36,150 nucleotides of DNA from Frankiaceae bacterium (GCA_019239875.1 JAFAZI010000025.1:1-36150), one strand, 5' to 3'. Numbered from the stretch's first letter, positions 24,419-33,412 are shown. The notes: a model not told the origin generated them from the letters alone. Made by a program: numbers and translations.

Positions 24419-25909
24419 TCAGCGAGTCCGGGGAAAGCCGAGGTCGATCTGCGACTCGGCCGGGTCTGGCCAGCGAGAGGTCACGACCTTGCCCCGCGTG
24501 TAGAAGTTGATGCCCTCTGGTCCGTACATGTGTTGGTCGCCGAAGAGCGAGGCCTTCCAGCCACCGAAGGAGTAGTAGGCCACGGGAACCGGAATCGGGA
24601 CGTTGATCCCCACCATGCCAACCTCGACGTCGAACTGGAAGCGTCGCGCCGCTCCCCCATCGCGCGTGAAGATCGCGACGCCGTTGGCGTAGGCGTTGTC
24701 GTTGATGATCTCCATCGCGTCGTCGTAGGTCTCGGCTCGTACGACGCACAACACCGGACCGAAGATCTCGTCGCGATAGACCGACATCTCGGTGCTCACG
24801 TTGTCGAGCAGCGTCGTACCGAGGAAGAAGCCTTCGCTCGGCACCTCAGCATCGCGGCCGTCGACCACGACCGTGGCACCGGCCGCAGCACCTGCGCCGA
24901 TGTATCCAGCCACCCGGTCGCGGTGCTCCGCCGTGATGAGCGGTCCCATGTCGACGTCCGGCTCCGCACCATTGCCGATCTTCAGCTTCGGCAGTCGAGC
25001 CGCTATCGCGTCGACCAGGCGGTCACCGACATCGCCGACCGCGACCGCCACCGAGATCGCCATGCAGCGCTCACCGGCGGCGCCGTACGCCGCCGACACG
25101 GCGGCGTCAGCAGCCATGTCGACGTCGGCGTCCGGCAGCACGAGCATGTGGTTCTTCGCGCCGCCAAGCGCCTGCACCCGCTTGCCGTTGGCGGTGCCCG
25201 TCTCGTAGATGTACCGCGCGATCGGGGTGGAGCCGACGAAGCTCACGGCCGCGATGTCTGGATGCGCGAGGATCGCGTCGACCGCCACCTTGTCGCCCTG
25301 CACCACGTTGAACACGCCGTCGGGGAGCCCGGCGTCCTTCCACAGCTGGGCCAGGAACAGCGACGCCGACGGGTCCTTCTCGCTGGGCTTCAGGATGAAG
25401 GAGTTGCCGGTGGCGATGGCGTTGGCGCACATCCACAGCGGCACCATGACGGGGAAGTTGAACGGCGTGATGCCGGCGACGACGCCGAGTGGTTGCCGGA
25501 TCGAGTACACGTCGACGTCCGTGGCGGCCTGTTCGGAGAAGCCGCCCTTCATCAGCGAGGGAACGCCGGTCGCGAACTCGACGTTCTCGAGGCCTCGAGC
25601 GATCTCACCGAGCGCGTCGGCGAGCACCTTGCCGTGCTCCGCGGTGACGATCGCGGCCAGCTCGGTCTCGCGGCGGTGCAGCAGCTCGCGGAAGGCGAAC
25701 AGCACAGCCGCCCGCCGGGACAGCGACGCCCGGCGCCACTCCTTCGCCGCCACAGCCGCCGTCGCGACAGCCGTGTCGACCTCGCCGAGGTCAGCCAGCC
25801 CGACGGTGCCGGTCTGCTCGCCGGTCGCCGGATTGAAAACTGGCGAGGTGCGCCCAGACTCGCTCGCGACGGCTTTGCCGTCGACCCAATGCGTGATGGT
25901 GATGGGCAT
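24419..25909 (-). CDS. mmsA: CoA-acylating methylmalonate-semialdehyde dehydrogenase
   Basis: The protein has 496 aa, normal length. It has the features that separate this family from other aldehyde dehydrogenases: THWVDGKAV and FNPATGE at the start, GITPFNFPVMVPLWM, FVGSTPIARYIY, LGGAKNHMLVLPDAD (no catalytic Glu, as expected for the CoA-dependent type), nucleophile Cys in GERCMA, and EIFGPVLCVVRA. It converts methylmalonate semialdehyde, CoA and NAD+ to propionyl-CoA, CO2 and NADH in valine and myo-inositol breakdown; malonate semialdehyde gives acetyl-CoA. The other valine genes (mmsB, acyl-CoA dehydrogenase) are not in the window. It is divergent from the SDR gene, with 84 bp between the starts. 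Confidence 0.93.
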   Translation of the reverse strand: MPITITHWVDGKAVASESGRTSPVFNPATGEQTGTVGLADLGEVDTAVATAAVAAKEWRRASLSRRAAVLFAFRELLHRRETELAAIVTAEHGKVLADALGEIARGLENVEFATGVPSLMKGGFSEQAATDVDVYSIRQPLGVVAGITPFNFPVMVPLWMCANAIATGNSFILKPSEKDPSASLFLAQLWKDAGLPDGVFNVVQGDKVAVDAILAHPDIAAVSFVGSTPIARYIYETGTANGKRVQALGGAKNHMLVLPDADVDMAADAAVSAAYGAAGERCMAISVAVAVGDVGDRLVDAIAARLPKLKIGNGAEPDVDMGPLITAEHRDRVAGYIGAGAAAGATVVVDGRDAEVPSEGFFLGTTLLDNVSTEMSVYRDEIFGPVLCVVRAETYDDAMEIINDNAYANGVAIFTRDGGAARRFQFDVEVGMVGINVPIPVPVAYYSFGGWKASLFGDQHMYGPEGINFYTRGKVVTSRWPDPAESQIDLGFPRTR

Positions 25910-25993
25910 GGCATCGAGCGTACGGCGCTCCCCACCACTGCGATGGGCGCACGCCGTAGGGTCTCGTCATACCCGTCGGAATTGGGGGCGAAT

Positions 25994-26869
25994 GTGGCGA
26001 CCAAGACTGCTTTGGTGACCGGGGCATCCTCCGGAATCGGTGAAGCGACTGCGCTTCGCCTCAAGGAGCTGGGCTTCACGGTGTACGGCGCGGCGCGGCG
26101 CGTGGAGCGCATGACCGCGCTGGCGGATGCCGGGGTCAAGGTGCTGAAGATGGATGTCACGGATGACGCGTCGATGGTCGCGGGCAGCGAGCAGATCGTC
26201 GCCGAGACCGGTCGGATCGACGTACTCGTCAACAACGCGGGCTACGGCTCCTACGGCGCCCTCGAAGACGTGCCGATGGACGAGGCCAAGTACCAGTTCG
26301 AGGTCAACATCTTCGGCCTCGCGCGGCTGACCCAGCTGGTGCTGCCGCACATGCGCGCACAGGGTGACGGCTACATCGTGAACGTGTCCTCCGTCGGCGG
26401 GAAGATCTGGGAGCCGCTCGGCGCGTGGTACCACGCAACGAAGTACGCGGTCGAAGGGTTGTCGAACTCGCTGCGGGTCGAGGTGAAGCCGTTCGGCATC
26501 AAGGTCGTCGTCATCGAGCCGGGCGCGATCGCCACCGAATGGAGTGCCATTGCCGCCGACGGGCTGGTGAAGACCTCGGGTCACACCGCCTACGCCGAGC
26601 AGGCGCGCGACAGTGCAGCCATCCTCAACTTCACCGACGGCAACCCACGCCTCGCCTCGCCTCCGAGCGTGGTCGCCAAGGCGATCGGGCGGGCTGTCTC
26701 TCGGCGTCGACCTCGGGTGCGCTACGCCGTCGGTGGTGGCGCGAAGCCGGTGCTCCTCCTCCTCGCCGTGCTCCCCGATCGCGGCTTCGATGCCGCAGTC
26801 AGCTGGGCGTTCCGGTTCGTCGGGAAGCGATTCGGCAAGGACCTGCCAGCGCCCTCCGCCGCGGACTGA
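25994..26869 (+). CDS. Short-chain dehydrogenase/reductase (classical SDR)
   Basis: A GTG at 25994 with GGGGG a few bases upstream gives 291 aa; the open frame continues far upstream but there it is antisense to mmsA. The order is classical SDR: TGASSGIG for NAD(P) binding near the N-terminus, an Arg-Arg after the second strand (GAARRVERM) that favours NADPH, NNAG, catalytic Ser in VNVSSVGG, and YHATK with catalytic Tyr and Lys. The C-terminal ~50 residues (GGGAKPVLLLLAVLPDRGFD) are longer and hydrophobic, as in membrane-associated SDRs related to retinol or 17-beta-hydroxysteroid dehydrogenases. The substrate is not predictable. Confidence 0.9.
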   Translation: MATKTALVTGASSGIGEATALRLKELGFTVYGAARRVERMTALADAGVKVLKMDVTDDASMVAGSEQIVAETGRIDVLVNNAGYGSYGALEDVPMDEAKYQFEVNIFGLARLTQLVLPHMRAQGDGYIVNVSSVGGKIWEPLGAWYHATKYAVEGLSNSLRVEVKPFGIKVVVIEPGAIATEWSAIAADGLVKTSGHTAYAEQARDSAAILNFTDGNPRLASPPSVVAKAIGRAVSRRRPRVRYAVGGGAKPVLLLLAVLPDRGFDAAVSWAFRFVGKRFGKDLPAPSAAD

Positions 26870-26879
26870 TCGCCCGGTT

Positions 26880-26918
26880 TGCGAAGTTTCGCACCGCAAT
26901 CTGTCTGATCCGCGACAG
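26880..26918. promoter_or_regulatory. Two small palindromes between the SDR and the Ig-like gene
   Basis: TGCGAA-GT-TTCGCA (26880-26893) is a perfect 14-base palindrome beginning 11 nt after the SDR stop. CTGTC (26901-26905) N8 GACAG (26914-26918) follows. Either may be an operator for the downstream secreted protein; the first is too tight to be a good terminator. The rest of the 150-base gap shows nothing recognisable except a strong GGGGAGGG ribosome site at 27006-27013. Confidence 0.3.
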
Positions 26919-27022
26919 CAAACACGTCGCCGAAATGCCCCTTTTATCCCGGCGGTCCACCATGGCCTCTGATCGACGGCACGCTGCCTACGTGATGCCG
27001 CATCCGGGGAGGGATGAAGCCC

Positions 27023-28048
27023 ATGCATCAAACCAAGTTCCGACGCGGTCGGCGCCTCATTGCGCGCGCCGTGCCCGTCACGATCGCCGCGGTGGCCGTG
27101 ACGGCCTTCGCGCCGAGCGCCTTGCTGTCGTCAGCGTCCGCGGCCGGAGTGCTGACCACCAACACGACCGTCTCGGCGAATCCGGCGACGTCGAACGTCG
27201 GGCAGAACGTCACCCTGACGTCGTCGACCACCATCACCGGCCTGAACAGCGCTGGGGTCACGCCGACCGGCACCGTCACCTTCTCGGTCGATGACACCGT
27301 GCTCGGTACGTCGCCGATGGACTCATGTGTGTTGACACCGTGCGTCGCGACGTTCCAGACCACGGCGCTGCCGCGCGGTGACCACACGGTCACCGCGACC
27401 TACAACGGCGACAGCGTGACCAGCGGCAGCAGCGGGACGACTCCCGTCTCGGTGCACCTGGTCGCCACGGAAGGCAGTCAGAGCCACACCACGTGTGCGG
27501 CCGGCCAGCCGTGTGACACCGGCACCCTGTACGCCGATGACGGCTCCGCCACCCTCCGGGTGCAAGCGACTCCGTCCAGGGGACAGGACACGATCGACGC
27601 CTACCTCGGCGGCAACGTGCTCCCGTGCACGACCCCCAACGCCGGAGAGCTCGGCAACTACACGGTCAGCGCGAACGACGTGCAGAAGACGATCTCCTAC
27701 TCCATCTTCGGCAACGCGGCGACGGCGTTCCACAATGCCCACCCGACCACGCCTCCGCCGCACCTCTGCTACCTGTCCACGTTGCGGTTCAACGGGTACT
27801 ACCCGTCCAACGGTCACTGGACCGGTACGTCCAGCGACTACGCCGGTGGCGTCCGCCCAGTGCCGTACAACAGCCAGTACCACGGGTACCTGGGCCTGCT
27901 TCCGCAGTGCAACGCCAACCGGTCGAACTCGCCGTGCGTCATCAGCCAGACGTACACCCCGGCCAGCGGCAGCAACCCGCCGCAGGTGAGCTGGGTGCTC
28001 GATGAGGAGCCCGTGAACCGCGACTGCGACCCGCACATCGGCGGCTGA
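27023..28048 (+). CDS. Secreted Ig-like (Big_3-type) domain protein
   Basis: Two in-frame ATGs are possible, at 27014 and 27023. GGGGAGGG ends directly against the first but is 9 nt from the second, so 27023 (341 aa) is preferred. An Arg-rich n-region and hydrophobic core (AVPVTIAAVAVTAFAPSALL) form a signal peptide. Residues ~50-150 are a bacterial Ig-like domain: TTVSANPATSNVGQNVTLTS, then PTGTVTFSVDDTVLG and HTVTATYNGD, with a Cys pair in the middle. The C-terminal half is Cys-, Tyr- and Pro-rich and unrecognised (eight or so Cys, probably disulfide bonded). It should be exported and may be a surface or adhesive protein. Transcription ends at the hairpin at 28069-28102. Confidence 0.8.
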   Translation: MHQTKFRRGRRLIARAVPVTIAAVAVTAFAPSALLSSASAAGVLTTNTTVSANPATSNVGQNVTLTSSTTITGLNSAGVTPTGTVTFSVDDTVLGTSPMDSCVLTPCVATFQTTALPRGDHTVTATYNGDSVTSGSSGTTPVSVHLVATEGSQSHTTCAAGQPCDTGTLYADDGSATLRVQATPSRGQDTIDAYLGGNVLPCTTPNAGELGNYTVSANDVQKTISYSIFGNAATAFHNAHPTTPPPHLCYLSTLRFNGYYPSNGHWTGTSSDYAGGVRPVPYNSQYHGYLGLLPQCNANRSNSPCVISQTYTPASGSNPPQVSWVLDEEPVNRDCDPHIGG

Positions 28049-28068
28049 CAGCACCACCGGCCGCAACC

Positions 28069-28102
28069 GCGTGAGCCCCGGCCATCTGGCCGGGGCTCAC
28101 GC
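28069..28102. terminator. 15-bp hairpin terminator between convergent genes
   Basis: GCGTGAGCCCCGGCC (28069-28083), loop ATCT, GGCCGGGGCTCACGC (28088-28102): a perfect 15-bp stem. It is 20 nt after the Ig-like gene and about 35 nt from the stop of the minus-strand double-cyclase gene, so it should serve both. Confidence 0.88.
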
Positions 28103-28137
28103 ATGTCGTGCAGAGTTTCGCCGGTCGCGAGCGGCGA

Positions 28138-31100
28138 TCAGGCGTTGGCGCTGACTTCGACGAGATCGACGTCGGGCTCGTTCGACACGATGCCGAGCAG
28201 CCGAGTGAGCTCGTGGTGCTCACGGATCCACGCGCTTCGCTCAGCACCTGAGGACTGTGCGGAGGTGCGGAGCAGTGCGTCGAGGGCAGCCGCAATCTCG
28301 TGCTTCGCCTCGCGCCGCCGGGCGTCGAGCAGGCTCTCCCGCAGTGCGAATCGGCCGAGGCGAGGCTCGCCCATTGCGACCAGCGCTTCGCCGCGCACCC
28401 GCAGCAACAGCGGTGTGCCCGGCCCGCCGCGACCGTCGGCCGTTGCCAGCGCTGTCTCCGCCGCCTGCAGCGCAGCAACAACATCGCCGCGACGCAGGTG
28501 GCACTGGGCGATCACGCTGTCGATCGTCGCGACCTCGTCGATCTCGCCGAGACCGACGCAGAGCATCCGTGCCTCACGAAGGTGGCCGAGCGCTTCGGTG
28601 CACTCGCCGCGCGCCAACGCGGCGCGACCGAGCAGCACGGCACCGAACGCCAACGCACTGGTCGCTCCAGTCGCGATCCAGACCTTGGATGCGGCCGACA
28701 CGATCTCGGTCACCTCATCGAGATTCCCCTGCTGCACAAGGACTTCGGCCCGGTTCGCGGCGTTGACGGCGGCGTCGTACTCGCGGCCGACGCGCCAGTA
28801 CGCGCGCTCCGCCTGCACGTAGAGGTCAACCGCGTCGTCCCACCGTCCGGCGTAGTAGGCGCAGGCCCCATACCGGTTGTAACAGAGCGCCTTCGCCGGC
28901 AGGTCGCCCAGCTCGTGGTAGACCGCGAGGGCGTACTCGAAGCTGGCGTCCTCCCATGGCTGGCCGGACGTGGCGGCTGCGAGAGCTTCGAGCTCGAGCC
29001 CACGCGCCTCGGTGCGACGGTCACCACCACGCTTCGCCTCGGCGACGGCGATCGCCGCCCATCGCATCGAGGATGCGTAGCGGCCTTGCCGATACCGCGC
29101 AACGGCGGCGATGTCGGCCAGCCGTGCGCGCAGCCGGCTCGACTCCGGATCCTGGCGGCCACGCAACATGCCATTGGTCTTCGTCACCCAGCGCAGCGCG
29201 TCGTTGTACTGGCCGGACTGCTCGCGGTGGTTCGCAGTCTTCACACGCAGCCGCGTGAGCCAGTAATGGTCGTCGCGCACATAGCGCCGGCCATGCGCGA
29301 GCGCGTTCTCAGCGAGCGCGTACTCCCCCAGATCGATGTAGACACCGGCCAGCGCCTCGTCGACCTCGGCGATCTCACCGCTGTCGACCTCGTCGAGCCG
29401 CTCGGCCGCTTCGATCGCGCGGGTGAGGTTCTCCGTCGCCTCCGTCAGCGCGTAGTGCTCGCGTGCCCGCATCCCAGCGATCCGGCTGTAGTGCCACGCG
29501 CAGGAGTACCGCTCGCCGTAGAAGCAGTGAACCGACAGCAGGTTGGCGTAAGTGTCCTCGCGTCCTTCCGCCCGAGCCTCGAGGATCGACGCCGTCTGCG
29601 CGTGCAGGCTCGCGCGGCGCCGGTACGGAAGGCCCTCGTAGGCCGTCGCGCGGACCAGGTGGTGAACGAATCGCCACTTGCCGTCGCCGTCCGGCGCGAG
29701 GAACTCGTCGAGCTCACCGATGAACTCGGCATCGACCTTCTCCTCATCACCCAGCACCTCGGCGAGCAGGTCGGGGTCGACCGTCATGCCCAGGACAGAC
29801 GCCGATCGAAGCCGTCGCCGCCGCTCCGGCGGGAGCCGGTCGATGCGCATCGCGATGACACCCTCGACCGAGTCCGGCAGGCTGTCGAGGTCATGACCTG
29901 CCATCGCGCCGGCGATCAGCTCTCGGAGGAACAGCGGGTTGCCACCAGCCCGCTCGGCGAGCTGACGCACTCGGTGGGGCGGCAGCGGCATCCGGTCGTT
30001 CGCAGCCGCGAGCAACTCTGTCGCCGACTCGATCGACAGCGGCTCGAGCGCGATCCTGGTGACGCGCTGTGACTTCGTGAACGGACTGGACGAGTCCGGC
30101 CGACGGGTCGTCACGATGACCCACGGCCGGTCCGCGACGTCGGCGGCCAACCGCTTCAGGAAGTCGACCGTGGCGTCGTCCATCAGGTAGAGATCGTTGA
30201 AGATCATGACGATCGGCATCGTCAGGAGCCGCCCGAGCAGATCACTCGTCACCGACTCGAGGCGGGCCTTGCGGATCTTCGGGTCGAGCGCCGCGACCTC
30301 GTCGGTGTCCGGCAGGTCGATGCCGGCAACGACTCCGACCAGCGGCAGTGACGGCAGCAGGTCCGGCGCAGACCCGGCCGTCAGCTCGGCGAGGAAACCG
30401 GCAATCGTCAGGTCGTCGACGTCCTCCGGAAGTCCGAGCGTGTGGCGGAGCAGCTGTTGCATCGGACGGTACGGCGTGGTGCCGCCGTAGATCTCGCCGT
30501 TGGCCCACATCGGCCTGGCGCCGGATCGCTCGACGAACTCCTCGAGCAGCCGAGACTTGCCGATGCCTGGGGCCCCGACCACCTCGACGACGCTGCCCCG
30601 CCCCTCAGCAGCGGCTGCCGCGAGATCGAGGAGCTGTGCCAGCTCGGTGTCGCGGCCGATCAGCGGGATCTGATCGGTCCGCCCAACCCCGCTGACGTGC
30701 TTGAGATCGCCGACCAGCAGCGCCTCGATCGGATCGCTCTTGCCCTTCACGTGGAACGGCAGCATCCGGGTGGTCTCGAACGACGTGCGCGATTTCGCGA
30801 TGACTGCGGGCATCGCGATGATCTGTCCCGCGCCGGCTTTCGCCATGAGTCGAGCCGCGAGGTTCACGCAGTCGCCGGTCACGGAGTAGACGCGTCGGTA
30901 GTGCGGGCCGTAGTCGCCGGCGAACACGGCGCCGGAGTTGACGCCAGCGCGCAGGAACAGCCGGCCACCGGGCCGCACGACCCGCCGTACGGTCGACAGA
31001 ACACGCGCCTCGTCGTCGCCGACCGCACGCGGTGCGCCCGAGATCACGATGATCTTGCCGCCGTCCTCGCAGAGGTCGGTCGAGAGGACCGCGACGTTGT

Positions 31101-32025
31101 TCTCCGCCGCCGCCTGCTGCACCGTGTCGACGACGTGGGCGACCGCTTCGGCGAGCGCCGCCGGGCCGTCACGTCGAGCCAGCTCGTCGGCCCCGGAGAA
31201 CTCGATGAACCCCACGGTGATGTTGCGGTGCTCGTGGTCGACCATGCCGCTCTCGAGATGCTCGCGCATCGGCTCGCAGAACGCCTCCCCCAGCGAGACC
31301 GCAGAGCGCTTTCGCGACCGGTTGGGCGACTGTGGCACGTCAGGCGGGCGGGTGAGCCGCCAGCCGTCGAGCACGGACGTCGTGGCGCAGTGCGGCGGGA
31401 GCTGAGCTTTCGTGGCGTCGCTGAGGATGATCTGCCCGCGGCCGGCAACCTTCTCCATGTGCGCAGTGAGGGTCGCGGCCGGTCCGGTGACGATCAGCTC
31501 GCGATACTGGCTGCCGACCAGCAGCATGTCGAACTCGCCCGTGTGGATGCCGATCGACATGCCGAGCCGCACGACCCCGCATGAGGTCTCCAGCCGCCCG
31601 ATCCGCTTCATCGCTTCCTGCATCGCCCAGCTCGCTCGGGCCGCTCGCGTCGCGTGCCGGTCGCCGTCGAACAGCAGCAGTACGGCGTCGCCGCCCCACT
31701 TCACGAGGTTGGCGCCGTAGTCGTAGGCCGCCGTTAGGAGGTCGTCGAAGGTCCGGTTGAGCAGCTCGCCCATCTCCTCGGCGCCACCCTTGCCGCGCTT
31801 GGCGAGCCGCTCGGTCAGCTTGGTGAACCCCGAGATGTCCGCGAAGACGCAGGTGCCGGGAACGCTGCGATAGACCTGCTCAGGATGTTGGTCCAGCCAG
31901 TCGACGACGAGCCGCGGCACGTACGGCGCGAGCGCCGACTGCCGGTCCGCGACAGACCTTCCCCCTGCCCCCATGCAGGCGACGGTAGAACTCGGACATT
32001 TCGGATCACTAGCCGCAGCCGTCAC
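28138..32025 (-). CDS. Soluble-adenylyl-cyclase-like protein: two cyclase domains, ATPase and TPR-like tail
   Basis: The protein has 1295 aa; ATG codons 1 and 18 are both possible starts and neither has a clear ribosome site. Cyclase domain 1 (about 55-210) keeps metal Asp63 and Asp113 and has Lys109, but the Asp/Asn/Arg of the second half are Pro182/Thr185/His189. Domain 2 (about 265-440) lacks the metal residues (Glu275, Lys324) but keeps Asp385, Asn388 and Arg392. Together they can form one composite site, as in mammalian soluble adenylyl cyclase (ADCY10), which shares this order of domains. The adenine-selecting Lys of domain 2 is Glu320 here. An ATPase follows with Walker A GAPGIGKS (484-491) and Walker B-like IVMIFNDL, then ~600 residues of TPR-like helices. 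It is cytoplasmic and lies downstream of the serpin gene on the same strand (67 nt). Confidence 0.9.
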   Translation of the reverse strand: MTAAASDPKCPSSTVACMGAGGRSVADRQSALAPYVPRLVVDWLDQHPEQVYRSVPGTCVFADISGFTKLTERLAKRGKGGAEEMGELLNRTFDDLLTAAYDYGANLVKWGGDAVLLLFDGDRHATRAARASWAMQEAMKRIGRLETSCGVVRLGMSIGIHTGEFDMLLVGSQYRELIVTGPAATLTAHMEKVAGRGQIILSDATKAQLPPHCATTSVLDGWRLTRPPDVPQSPNRSRKRSAVSLGEAFCEPMREHLESGMVDHEHRNITVGFIEFSGADELARRDGPAALAEAVAHVVDTVQQAAAENNVAVLSTDLCEDGGKIIVISGAPRAVGDDEARVLSTVRRVVRPGGRLFLRAGVNSGAVFAGDYGPHYRRVYSVTGDCVNLAARLMAKAGAGQIIAMPAVIAKSRTSFETTRMLPFHVKGKSDPIEALLVGDLKHVSGVGRTDQIPLIGRDTELAQLLDLAAAAAEGRGSVVEVVGAPGIGKSRLLEEFVERSGARPMWANGEIYGGTTPYRPMQQLLRHTLGLPEDVDDLTIAGFLAELTAGSAPDLLPSLPLVGVVAGIDLPDTDEVAALDPKIRKARLESVTSDLLGRLLTMPIVMIFNDLYLMDDATVDFLKRLAADVADRPWVIVTTRRPDSSSPFTKSQRVTRIALEPLSIESATELLAAANDRMPLPPHRVRQLAERAGGNPLFLRELIAGAMAGHDLDSLPDSVEGVIAMRIDRLPPERRRRLRSASVLGMTVDPDLLAEVLGDEEKVDAEFIGELDEFLAPDGDGKWRFVHHLVRATAYEGLPYRRRASLHAQTASILEARAEGREDTYANLLSVHCFYGERYSCAWHYSRIAGMRAREHYALTEATENLTRAIEAAERLDEVDSGEIAEVDEALAGVYIDLGEYALAENALAHGRRYVRDDHYWLTRLRVKTANHREQSGQYNDALRWVTKTNGMLRGRQDPESSRLRARLADIAAVARYRQGRYASSMRWAAIAVAEAKRGGDRRTEARGLELEALAAATSGQPWEDASFEYALAVYHELGDLPAKALCYNRYGACAYYAGRWDDAVDLYVQAERAYWRVGREYDAAVNAANRAEVLVQQGNLDEVTEIVSAASKVWIATGATSALAFGAVLLGRAALARGECTEALGHLREARMLCVGLGEIDEVATIDSVIAQCHLRRGDVVAALQAAETALATADGRGGPGTPLLLRVRGEALVAMGEPRLGRFALRESLLDARRREAKHEIAAALDALLRTSAQSSGAERSAWIREHHELTRLLGIVSNEPDVDLVEVSANA

Positions 32026-32092
32026 ATAGTCAGAAATCCGACAGGTGGGGCACGAGCGCGCCTTTTATCGGCGTGAAATCTCGATCTTGGGC

Positions 32093-33382
32093 TCAGCCAG
32101 CGGGATTCGCGACCCGAGCCAGGAACAACGGCGTGTGGGTCGTCGTGTCCTGCAGCACGAGGAGGAAAGGCCGATCGAAGGTGACGACGGTTGGCAGACC
32201 GATCCGCGCCGACTCGGTCATGACGACGCCGGTCGCGGCGGCCGCCTTGGTGCCCTTCTCGTCGACCTTCATCACGACCTTCTGGATCACCTGGCTGATC
32301 TGGTTGATCCCCTCGCCCAGACCGGTGTAGTCGCCCATCAGCGGCAATCCCATGGCGGCGAGTGTCTGGGTCAGCGGGAGCGTCTGCGACAGGTTGAACT
32401 TCGGCATCACAACGCCCACGCTGGTCGACGGCCCGGAGGTGAGGTCGGTGAGCGCTTGCGTGGACGGGGCAGCGCACGGTGACAGACCAGCGCCGCCCAT
32501 GCTTTCCGACGTACCCGCACCAGACGCGTCCGGCAGGATCGCCACCGCCTCGAGCTTGCCGCCTTCGTACGGGAGGGTGACCGAGGTCCAGCCACCCGCG
32601 GTCCGGCTGGCGAACGATCCTTCGGTGTTGTCCATCATCGGCGTCGTGACATCGCCATCCGACGCGTGGAAGGCGCCCGGCTGCGAGTCCGAGAACGGTT
32701 GGGTCCACTTCGCGTCGAGCAGGATCGCGTTCGCCAGCACCGAGCGGGTTGAGGCGTCGAGCGGGCCGTCGAACAGCTTGGGGATCAGGGCATCCGTGTC
32801 ATCACTGATCACCTTGTTGATCTGATCCGTGGCGGCTGGCTCATCCGCGAAGTCGAGCTGTCGCAGATCCGCGTCGTACGCCGTCTTGAGATCGTTCAAC
32901 GTCTGTTGGGTCGGCACGACCCCCCTCTGCTCGAAGACGTGGTTGCTCACCTTCACCTGGTTCACGTCTGACAGCGCAGCCGCCTGCGCGTGCAATGCGG
33001 CGACCAGGTCCGGGCTCCACGACGGGACGTGCAGCATCTTGGCCACGGCTTTCTGGGTATCGCCACCGGCCCCGGCGTCGACCATGCCAAGCGCTTGGGC
33101 GGCGCTCGCCGGTGAGACGACGAGGTTGCCGTTCGGCGACTTGGCGCAGAGCTTCGCGAACAGATCGAGACCGAAAGCCGTGTTCGACGCGGCGACGTCC
33201 GAGGCGGTCAACGAGCCTGGCTTGACCGGCTGCGACTTGCCGACGAGCACGGCATTGGGCTCCGTGGGCACCGGTCCGCCGCCGCTCGATGAGCCGCCGC
33301 AGCCCGCCGCAGCAAGCAGTGCGGCGATGCAGGCGGAAGCGGCAACTGAGCGATACGGCGCACGGCCGGAGGTTGCGGTCAT
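32093..33382 (-). CDS. Serpin-family protease inhibitor, predicted lipoprotein
   Basis: The protein has 429 aa. Residues 1-27 are a signal peptide with a near-lipobox AAAGC, making Cys28 the likely lipidated residue, followed by a Ser/Gly-rich linker. The serpin core is clear from NTAFGLDLFAKLC and NLVVSPASAAQALGMV to the C-terminal FDRPFLLVLQDTTTHTPLFLARV. The reactive-loop hinge EKGTKAAAATG (375-385) has the small residues (P12-P9) needed for strand insertion, so it should be inhibitory. Counting from the hinge puts the scissile bond near Ser391-Ala392 (P1 Ser), though Arg393 is close enough to be P1 if the loop is offset. It would act on serine or cysteine proteases at the outer face of the membrane. 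It is divergent from the PAP2 gene, and its stop is 67 nt from the double-cyclase start. Confidence 0.93.
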   Translation of the reverse strand: MTATSGRAPYRSVAASACIAALLAAAGCGGSSSGGGPVPTEPNAVLVGKSQPVKPGSLTASDVAASNTAFGLDLFAKLCAKSPNGNLVVSPASAAQALGMVDAGAGGDTQKAVAKMLHVPSWSPDLVAALHAQAAALSDVNQVKVSNHVFEQRGVVPTQQTLNDLKTAYDADLRQLDFADEPAATDQINKVISDDTDALIPKLFDGPLDASTRSVLANAILLDAKWTQPFSDSQPGAFHASDGDVTTPMMDNTEGSFASRTAGGWTSVTLPYEGGKLEAVAILPDASGAGTSESMGGAGLSPCAAPSTQALTDLTSGPSTSVGVVMPKFNLSQTLPLTQTLAAMGLPLMGDYTGLGEGINQISQVIQKVVMKVDEKGTKAAAATGVVMTESARIGLPTVVTFDRPFLLVLQDTTTHTPLFLARVANPAG

Positions 33383-33412
33383 GTGATTTGGACGCGCCGT
33401 CGACCGGCACGG

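Noticed and set aside
24378-24749. Upstream extension of the secreted 740-aa protein
   Set aside because: It overlaps mmsA out of frame; the signal peptide begins right after the GTG at 24377.
24365-25993. Long plus-strand open frame upstream of and in frame with the SDR gene
   Set aside because: It is Arg/His/Asp-rich, antisense to the clear mmsA gene, and the SDR family start with a good ribosome site is at 25994.
28300-30072. 590-codon plus-strand open frame inside the double-cyclase gene
   Set aside because: A GC-driven shadow: composition is dominated by Arg, Val and Asp, with no domain seen, and the opposite strand has a convincing protein. The same holds for 13333-14523 (+), 3468-4547 (-), 4802-6067 (-), 7558-8697 (-) and 8713-9750 (-).
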